Positions 1 through 4,305 of a stretch of DNA of 8,465 nucleotides are shown in pieces. How positions within the stretch are numbered: position 1 is the first letter of the stretch; every line of letters begins with the position of its first letter. The notes beneath the pieces were generated by a model. It did no database searches. It worked only from the letters and a program-made list of their open reading frames with translations, and was not told the origin of the DNA. This stretch comes from Haloarculaceae archaeon (GTDB lineage Archaea; Halobacteriota; Halobacteria; Halobacteriales; Haloarculaceae): positions 1-8,465 of the forward strand of contig JAHENN010000294.1 in assembly GCA_018609665.1 (NCBI GenBank), read 5' to 3'. The position numbers and the translations under genes were made by a program.

Positions 1-62
1 GTCTCGCCCGTGGAGTCGGAACTCCCCAGCCCAAGGACCGTTCGGAGCAGTTCGAACACCAT
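1..62 (-). CDS. Start of an unidentified gene (N-terminal 20 codons only)
   Basis: Reading leftward from an ATG at 62-60, an open frame runs off the window edge without a stop. It begins MVFELLRTVLGLGSSDSTGE: a short hydrophobic, amphipathic-looking start followed by a Ser/Asp/Gly stretch. The start is supported by an AT-rich box at 85-93 (CGTTAAGTA on the minus strand), centred about 26 bases upstream, which is the spacing of a haloarchaeal leaderless promoter. It lies on the same strand as aroE, 47 bases past the aroE stop, so it could be read both from its own promoter and by read-through. Twenty residues are too few to assign a family and I do not recognise it. That it is a gene is inferred from the promoter spacing and the open frame. 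Confidence 0.5.
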   Translation of the reverse strand, partial: MVFELLRTVLGLGSSDSTGE

Positions 63-84
63 ACGCGAGACCAGCGGCGGGTCG

Positions 85-93
85 TACTTAACG
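85..93 (-). promoter_or_regulatory. Putative TATA box for the gene leaving the left edge
   Basis: The minus strand reads CGTTAAGTA here, the only AT-rich stretch in the GC-rich spacer between aroE and the next ATG. Its centre is about 26 bases upstream of the ATG at 62, consistent with a leaderless archaeal promoter. It is short and only partly matches a TTTAWA-like consensus. Confidence 0.4.
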
Positions 94-109
94 CCGGTGG
101 CTGCCGCGG

Positions 110-904
110 CTACAGCGCCGCCCGCAGCGCGTCGTTCATCGCGGCGACGGGCGCCGAGCGGCCGGTCCACAGCTCGAACGCCTCGACCCCCTGAAACAGC
201 AGCATCCACGCCCCGTCGACCGTCGTTGCGCCGGCCGCCGCCGCCTCCCGGAGTAACCGCGTCTCCGGCGGCGTGTACACCGCATCCAGCACCGCGAGGT
301 CGGCGTGGAGGGCCGCCGCCGGGACCGGCGTCTCGTCGGACTCCATCCCGACGCTCGTGGCGTTGACCAGCAGGTCGGCGTCCGCGAGCAGCTCCTCGAG
401 GGCGTCGAGCCCGTGGGCGCTGGCGTCCGGTAGCTCCGCGGCCAGCGTCTCGGCCCGCGGGACGGTCCGGTTTGCGATCCGGACGTCGGCGCCGGCGTCG
501 GAAAGCGCGAACGCCGCCGCCCGGCCGGCGCCGCCGGCGCCGACGACCACCGCCGTCCCCGACGGGGAGACGTCGTGGTGCTCCAGCGCGCGCGTGACGC
601 CCGCGGCGTCGGTGTTGTGGCCCGTCGGCTCCCCCGACAGGTCGATCGTGTTGACCGCGCCGATCCGCTCGGCCAGCGGGTCCGGGTCGACGAGCGGCAG
701 CACCGACTCTTTGAACGGGACGGTCACGTTCAGCCCGTCGATGCCGAGCGCGCTCGCGCCGTCGACGGCGAGCCCGAGGGCATCCTCCGCCGGCTCCAGC
801 GTCACGTAGCGGGCGTCCATCCCCAGCGCCTCGTAGGCCGCCTCGTGCATCCGCGGCGACAACGAGTGCTCGACGGGGCTGCCGATGAGACCGAAGACGT
901 CCAT
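110..904 (-). CDS. aroE: Shikimate 5-dehydrogenase (AroE)
   Basis: This 264-residue protein has the usual length of AroE. The enzyme reduces 3-dehydroshikimate to shikimate with NADPH in the cytoplasmic shikimate pathway to aromatic amino acids. Substrate-site motifs are visible: SLSP (14-17), the NVTVPFK block with the catalytic lysine at K65, GAVNT (82-86) and GHNTDAAG with D99, the usual partner of that lysine. The Rossmann domain carries the GAGGAGRA dinucleotide loop (122-129) and NRT (145-147), the signature that favours NADP. NATSVGM (181-187) and the late QGxEAFExWTG motif with Q238 are also present. No expected residue is missing. The ATG at 904 is chosen because MDVFGLIGSPV is the canonical beginning and a TATA-like box lies about 27 bases upstream. 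The gene is divergent from the Lrp-type regulator and codirectional with the partial gene at the left edge. Confidence 0.96.
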   Translation of the reverse strand: MDVFGLIGSPVEHSLSPRMHEAAYEALGMDARYVTLEPAEDALGLAVDGASALGIDGLNVTVPFKESVLPLVDPDPLAERIGAVNTIDLSGEPTGHNTDAAGVTRALEHHDVSPSGTAVVVGAGGAGRAAAFALSDAGADVRIANRTVPRAETLAAELPDASAHGLDALEELLADADLLVNATSVGMESDETPVPAAALHADLAVLDAVYTPPETRLLREAAAAGATTVDGAWMLLFQGVEAFELWTGRSAPVAAMNDALRAAL

Positions 905-926
905 ACCGCGTCTGGTCCGGCCGCGG

Positions 927-936
927 GCATAACGTT
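927..936 (-). promoter_or_regulatory. Putative aroE promoter (TATA-like box)
   Basis: The minus strand reads AACGTTATGC here, an AT-rich island in a GC-rich spacer. It is centred about 26-27 bases upstream of the aroE ATG at 904. The spacing implies a leaderless aroE mRNA, and no Shine-Dalgarno precedes the start. Confidence 0.5.
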
Positions 937-1006
937 CCCGACCCGCGGCGACGGCGCGCCGGGTCCGGCCGGGTGCGAACGGGCCGTCGGCCGGCGCGGA
1001 CGGCGT

Positions 1007-1018
1007 CCAAAGCTACAC
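1007..1018 (+). promoter_or_regulatory. Weak putative promoter of the Lrp-type regulator gene
   Basis: CCAAAGCTACAC is the only A-rich stretch near this start, centred about 30 bases upstream of the ATG at 1043. It matches a haloarchaeal TATA box poorly, so the call rests on position. Lrp-type genes are often autoregulated, but I cannot define an operator in this 138-base spacer. Confidence 0.3.
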
Positions 1019-1042
1019 GTCCCCCGGCGCCGACGTACCGCT

Positions 1043-1507
1043 ATGCGTGACCCGGCCATCGACGACGTCGACAGGGCCATCCTGCACGCCCTCCAGGAGG
1101 ACGCACGGAACACGTCGTCGGGGGACATCGCCGGGCGGACCGGCACCTCCGACAGCACCGTCCGCAAGCGCATCCAGCGGCTCGAGGCCGACGGCATCAT
1201 CAAGGGGTACGGCGCGCAGGTCGACTACCAGAAGTCGGGCTACCCCCTCCGGATGCTGCTGTTCTGCACCGCCTCCATCCCCGAGCGGGGCGACCGCGTC
1301 GGTGAGATTCTCGAGATCGACGGGGTCGTGTCGGTCCAGGAGCTCGTCACCGGCGACCGGAACCTGCTGGTGACGGCCGTCGGGGAGACCGACGAGGACA
1401 TCACCCCCGTCGCCCAGGAGCTGCTGGAGATGGGGCTGACCGTCGCCGACGAGGTGCTCGTCAGAAGTCACGAGACGACGCCGTTCGGCGGCTTCGACTC
1501 AGAGTAG
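1043..1507 (+). CDS. Lrp/AsnC family transcriptional regulator
   Basis: This 154-residue protein has the two-domain layout of the Lrp/AsnC family. The N-terminal winged helix-turn-helix starts with DDVDRAILHALQEDAR (about 7-22). The recognition region is DIAGRTGTSDSTVRKRIQRL (28-47), followed by the wing at EADGIIKGY (48-56). The C-terminal RAM-type ligand-sensing and oligomerisation domain covers about 66-143 and includes VSVQELVTGDRNLLV (96-110), where the family has its effector-binding turn. Members bind DNA as dimers or octamers and respond to amino acids or related metabolites; the effector here cannot be read from the sequence. The ATG at 1043 is chosen because the family match begins there, although the frame is open far upstream. 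The gene is divergent from aroE and its 3' end overlaps the convergent amidohydrolase by 9 bases. The targets are unknown. Either neighbour is a reasonable guess but nothing here proves it. Confidence 0.9.
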   Translation: MRDPAIDDVDRAILHALQEDARNTSSGDIAGRTGTSDSTVRKRIQRLEADGIIKGYGAQVDYQKSGYPLRMLLFCTASIPERGDRVGEILEIDGVVSVQELVTGDRNLLVTAVGETDEDITPVAQELLEMGLTVADEVLVRSHETTPFGGFDSE

Positions 1508-2515
1508 CACGCGGTCGACGTCGGCGGCGGTCGCCCGCCGGACGACCGCCTCGACCGGGTCGACCGAGCCGGCCAGGTTGTCCGAGTCGCCGTCGAGGAC
1601 GACCAGCGCCGCCCGCCGGCCGGAAGCGACGACGCCGCAGTCGAGGCCGGCGATCTCGGCGCCGGCCGTCGTCGCCATCCGCAGGACCTCGCGTGCGGTG
1701 ACGTCGAACCGCCTGGCGGCGTCGGCCATCTCCCGGAACATCGACGGCGGGTTCAGCATGACGTTGTCCGTCCCGAGGGCGACGGTCGTGTGGTCGAGCA
1801 GCTCCCGGATCGGCGGCGCTCCCACGCCGAGGGTAGCGTTGGCGCGGGGACAGACCGCCACGGGAATCGACCGGTCGGCGACCCGCCGGAGGTGGTCCGG
1901 GCCGGCGTGGACCATGTGGACGAGCAGGTCCGGCTCCAACGCGAGTGCGGGGTCGATGTCCGAGGCGTCCGGCTCGCCGGCGTGGATGGCGAAGGGGGCG
2001 TCGGCCTCGCGGGCGGCGGCCCGCTCGTCGGCGAAGTCGTCGTCGTTGGCGCCGCTGGCGCCGTAGCCGTCGGCGACCTCCAGAACCGCCGGGTCGCCGC
2101 TGCCGAAGATGAACGGCTCGACGTCGGTCGGGTCGGCGGCCTCCCGGAGCGCGCGGGCACCCTCGAGGCCGGACTCCCGGAAGTCCAGACAGGAGACCGT
2201 CCCCGTGCGGCGCATGAACCGCAGCGTCCGGCGCATCGCCGTCACGAGCGTCGAGCGGTCGGCGGCCGCGAGCCGGCGGTGTTTCAGGCTGTCCGGCGGC
2301 GCCACCGCCTCGTCCAGGGAGAGCCCGACGGCCGCGTCCTTGGCGACGGAGTCGCCGACGTGCGTGTGTGCGTTGACGAACGCCGGCAGGACGATGTCCG
2401 TCGACTCCGTCGCGGCTTCCTCGACGGCCTGGACCCGGCCGTCGTCGACGACGACCCGGCCGCTGACCGGCTCGAACGTCTCCCCGGCGAGGACGGTCCC
2501 TGTCAGTTCCTCCAT
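1499..2515 (-). CDS. Amidohydrolase superfamily protein (deaminase-like, substrate unknown)
   Basis: From the chosen start the protein is 338 residues, short for the ATZ/TRZ-like deaminase branch it resembles, whose members are usually over 400. It has the composite beta-sandwich plus metal-dependent TIM-barrel layout. The N-terminal strand region (about 1-45) leads into PAFVNAHTH with metal ligands H50 and H52. Next come IHAGE with H178 and E181, VHMVH with H200 and H203, and ALGTDN with the catalytic aspartate D250. The HAGE and GTDN pair is typical of members that deaminate purines, pyrimidines or adenosyl/methylthioadenosyl compounds, but the substrate cannot be assigned. The start is uncertain. 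ATG 2515 (MEELTGTVL) matches the family beginning and sits about 40 bases from the TATA box. An in-frame ATG at 2533 would add six residues but lies only about 22 bases from it. The gene is divergent from dabB and tail-to-tail with the Lrp gene. Confidence 0.85.
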   Translation of the reverse strand: MEELTGTVLAGETFEPVSGRVVVDDGRVQAVEEAATESTDIVLPAFVNAHTHVGDSVAKDAAVGLSLDEAVAPPDSLKHRRLAAADRSTLVTAMRRTLRFMRRTGTVSCLDFRESGLEGARALREAADPTDVEPFIFGSGDPAVLEVADGYGASGANDDDFADERAAAREADAPFAIHAGEPDASDIDPALALEPDLLVHMVHAGPDHLRRVADRSIPVAVCPRANATLGVGAPPIRELLDHTTVALGTDNVMLNPPSMFREMADAARRFDVTAREVLRMATTAGAEIAGLDCGVVASGRRAALVVLDGDSDNLAGSVDPVEAVVRRATAADVDRVLL

Positions 2516-2550
2516 GTCGACGACACGTCGCATCCTGGTCTCTTCGGAGG

Positions 2551-2558
2551 GATAAAAT
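2551..2558 (-). promoter_or_regulatory. Putative amidohydrolase promoter (TATA box)
   Basis: On the minus strand this reads ATTTTATC, a good haloarchaeal TATA box. A transcription start 26-27 bases downstream would fall near 2528. That excludes the ATG at 2533 and leaves a leader of about 13 bases before the ATG at 2515. If initiation is unusually close, the ATG at 2533 could instead be leaderless. Confidence 0.6.
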
Positions 2559-2685
2559 GAACGAACCGACGCAGGCTCCGGGGCCGTCGCCACGCCGGGC
2601 CGGACGGACCCGCGCTCGTCGGCCTGCGACCCGGCCGGCCCGTCGAGCCGCGCGGTCGACCGGAGCGTACGGCGTGTGAAAACAT

Positions 2686-2753
2686 ACCGTTCCGCTTCGC
2701 CCACGTGTCTGAACGGAACGGTAATTTGGCCAGATTTAATAACCGTTCCGTTC
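2686..2753. repeat. Three alternating ACCGTTCCG boxes at 28-base intervals, a likely operator
   Basis: Exact copies of the 9-mer ACCGTTCCG lie at 2686-2694 (plus), 2714-2722 (minus, as CGGAACGGT) and 2742-2750 (plus). Their centres at 2690, 2718 and 2746 are exactly 28 bases apart. Copies two and three extend to a 12-base perfect inverted repeat: GAACGGAACGGT at 2711-2722 and ACCGTTCCGTTC at 2742-2753, with a 19-base spacer. Each 12-mer contains the pentamer CCGTT twice in tandem. The inverted repeat brackets the dabB TATA box, so a bound protein could block or assist TBP/TFB. The repeats are seen directly. The operator role is inferred. Confidence 0.7.
2735..2742 (+). promoter_or_regulatory. 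Putative dabBA promoter (TATA box)
   Basis: TTTAATAA is the best TATA-like sequence in the divergent region and lies between the arms of the inverted repeat, sharing its last base with the right arm. Its centre predicts transcription from about 2765, giving a leader of about 70 bases before the dabB ATG. The operon would therefore be leadered and would use Shine-Dalgarno translation. Confidence 0.6.
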
Positions 2754-2825
2754 GTACCGGTGGTAGAGACGGCCGGTCGTCGTGAACGGAGGCGACGCGA
2801 CGTGTCGCCGCGGTCGGCCGCCGTT

Positions 2826-2829
2826 GGAG
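2826..2829 (+). promoter_or_regulatory. Shine-Dalgarno of dabB
   Basis: GGAG lies six bases before the ATG at 2836. It supports that start over an in-frame GTG at 2782. Confidence 0.5.
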
Positions 2830-2835
2830 CGAACG

Positions 2836-4305
2836 ATGACGGGAGACAACGGGACGACGACGGTAGGACAGCTTCCGACCCCGGGCGGCGGCGCCTCGCG
2901 GCTGCCGGCGGCGCTGACGCGGGCGGCGTGGGCGCTGTGGGTCGCCAGCCTCGGCGCGTCGGCCCTCTGGCTCTGGCGCGGCGGCTCCCGGCTTGCGGCC
3001 GGGCCGGTCGCCGTCGACGGGCTGACGGTCCTGATGTGGACGGTCGTGACGTTCTTCAGCGGCATCGTCCACAGCTACTCGCGGCGCTACATGGCCGGCG
3101 AGCGGGACGTGACGGGGTTCTTCGGGCGCGTGTTCGCCTTCACGCTGGTCGTGATGGCGCTTGTCGCCGCCGACGCCTTTCTCGCGCTCTGGCTTGCGTG
3201 GCTCGCGATGGGGCTCGTGATGGCCGGGCTCGTCGGCCACGGCGACTGGCCGCAGGCGCGGGCGGCGGGCGCGCTGGCCCGGCGGTACTTCCTCGCCAGC
3301 AGCGCGCTGCTGGCGGTCGGGCTCGCGGCGCTGTGGTGGCACACCGGGGCGACGACGGTCTCGGGGGTCGCCGGGGTCGACGCCGACCCGGTCGTGCTCG
3401 CGGCGGCCGGCGCGCTGCTGCTGGCGGCGATGGCCCAGTCGGCGCTCGTTCCGTTCCAGACGTGGCTGCTGTCGTCGATGACGGCCCCGACGCCGGCCTC
3501 GGCGCTGATGCACGCCGGCTTCGTCAACGCCGGCGGAATACTGCTGGTCCGGTTCGCGCCGGTCGTGACGGCCGACCCCCGGGTCATGCTCGCCGTCGTC
3601 CTCGTCGGCGCCGCGAGCGCGCTGGCCGGGAAGCTGCTGAAGGGCGTCCGGTCCGACATCAAGGGCGCCCTCGGCTGCTCGACGGTTGGGCAGATGGGGT
3701 TCATGATCATGCAGGCCGGGCTGGGGTTCTTCGCGGCCGCCGTCACCCACCTCCTGCTGCACGGCCTCTACAAGGCCTACCAGTTCCTCGCCTCGGGCGG
3801 CCGGGTCGCCCACGAGGGCCCCGCGGGGTCCGACGCCGGCGGGACGGACGTCGTCGGCGTCGCGGTGGGCGCCGCCACCGGGGTCGCGGGGGCCGGTCTG
3901 TTCGTCGTCCTCACCGGGAAGGCGGAGGGCAACGGGCTCCTGCTGGCGGGGCTCGTCGCCCTGACGGTGCTGCACGCCTCCCGCGACGTGACGGCGCGGA
4001 CCTCGCTGCCGGGGGCGGTCCGCTACGGCGCCGTTCCGCTGGTCGCGCTGCCGGCCGTCGCCGTCTACGGCGGCGTCTACCGCGTCGTCGAGGGGCTGCT
4101 CGTCGGCCTGCCGGCGGTCGGCACGACGGCGACGGAGCCGACGGCCGTCCACGTCCTCGTCGGCGCCGCCTTCCTCGCGGCGTACCTCGCCGTCGAGAGC
4201 GGCGTCCACCGCCGGAGCCGCCGGCTGTACGTCGCGCTGCTGAACGCAGGGCGGCCGCCGTCCCGGACACGACTCACCGCCACGGAGGAATACGATGAGC
4301 ACTGA
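2836..4305 (+). CDS. dabB: NuoL-like membrane subunit of the Dab inorganic carbon transporter (DabB)
   Basis: This 489-residue polytopic membrane protein belongs to the proton-conducting NADH-quinone oxidoreductase/Mrp antiporter family. It has about a dozen hydrophobic segments between residues 28 and 456. The conserved core is clear: VPFQTWLLSSMTAPTPASAL (205-224), then MHAGFVNAGG (225-234). Candidate proton-path lysines are K266 and K269. SDIKGALGCSTVGQMGFM follows (273-290), then THLLLHGLYKAYQFLASG with H305, H309 and K313. It ends near 489 without the long lateral helix of NuoL. No other respiratory-complex gene is nearby and its partner is a DUF2309 protein, so it is best read as DabB, which couples an ion gradient to CO2 hydration by DabA. 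ATG 2836 has a GGAG six bases upstream; GTG 2782 would only add a hydrophilic, Arg-rich 18-residue piece. The 3' end overlaps dabA by 11 bases. A stand-alone NuoL/MnhA-like protein is the alternative, made unlikely by dabA. Confidence 0.88.
   Translation: MTGDNGTTTVGQLPTPGGGASRLPAALTRAAWALWVASLGASALWLWRGGSRLAAGPVAVDGLTVLMWTVVTFFSGIVHSYSRRYMAGERDVTGFFGRVFAFTLVVMALVAADAFLALWLAWLAMGLVMAGLVGHGDWPQARAAGALARRYFLASSALLAVGLAALWWHTGATTVSGVAGVDADPVVLAAAGALLLAAMAQSALVPFQTWLLSSMTAPTPASALMHAGFVNAGGILLVRFAPVVTADPRVMLAVVLVGAASALAGKLLKGVRSDIKGALGCSTVGQMGFMIMQAGLGFFAAAVTHLLLHGLYKAYQFLASGGRVAHEGPAGSDAGGTDVVGVAVGAATGVAGAGLFVVLTGKAEGNGLLLAGLVALTVLHASRDVTARTSLPGAVRYGAVPLVALPAVAVYGGVYRVVEGLLVGLPAVGTTATEPTAVHVLVGAAFLAAYLAVESGVHRRSRRLYVALLNAGRPPSRTRLTATEEYDEH
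4284..4288 (+). promoter_or_regulatory. Strong Shine-Dalgarno of dabA inside the dabB end
   Basis: GGAGG lies six bases before the dabA ATG at 4295, within the last codons of dabB. This and the 11-base gene overlap point to coupled translation of the two subunits from one mRNA. Confidence 0.75.

Larger units (their letters stand above)
2516..2835. other. Gene-free divergent control region between the amidohydrolase and dabB
   Basis: About 320 bases hold no convincing gene. From left to right I see the short leader and TATA box of the amidohydrolase (to 2558), a GC-rich stretch without clear signals (about 2569-2667), three ACCGTTCCG boxes with the dabB TATA box (2686-2753), and a dabB leader of roughly 70 bases ending in a Shine-Dalgarno. 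Minus-strand reading frames do cross the region. Their translation is a low-complexity Arg/Ser/Pro-rich extension of the amidohydrolase with no family resemblance. Confidence 0.7.

Noticed and set aside
575..1042. Upstream extension of the Lrp-type regulator frame into aroE
   Set aside because: The upstream translation is Arg-rich antisense of aroE. The winged-helix family match starts at the ATG at 1043.
2534..2704. N-terminal extension of the amidohydrolase to GTG at 2704
   Set aside because: The extension is Arg/Ser/Pro-rich and crosses the gene's own TATA box at 2551-2558. The family match begins near MEELTGTVL.
2686..2753. CRISPR-like array because of regularly spaced repeats
   Set aside because: The units are only 9-12 bases, alternate in orientation and sit on a promoter. 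There are no unique spacers of typical length and no cas genes.
2782..2835. GTG at 2782 as the dabB start, adding 18 residues
   Set aside because: The extra residues are Arg-, Gly- and Cys-bearing and unlike the family. GGAG is correctly placed for the ATG at 2836, and no ribosome site precedes the GTG.
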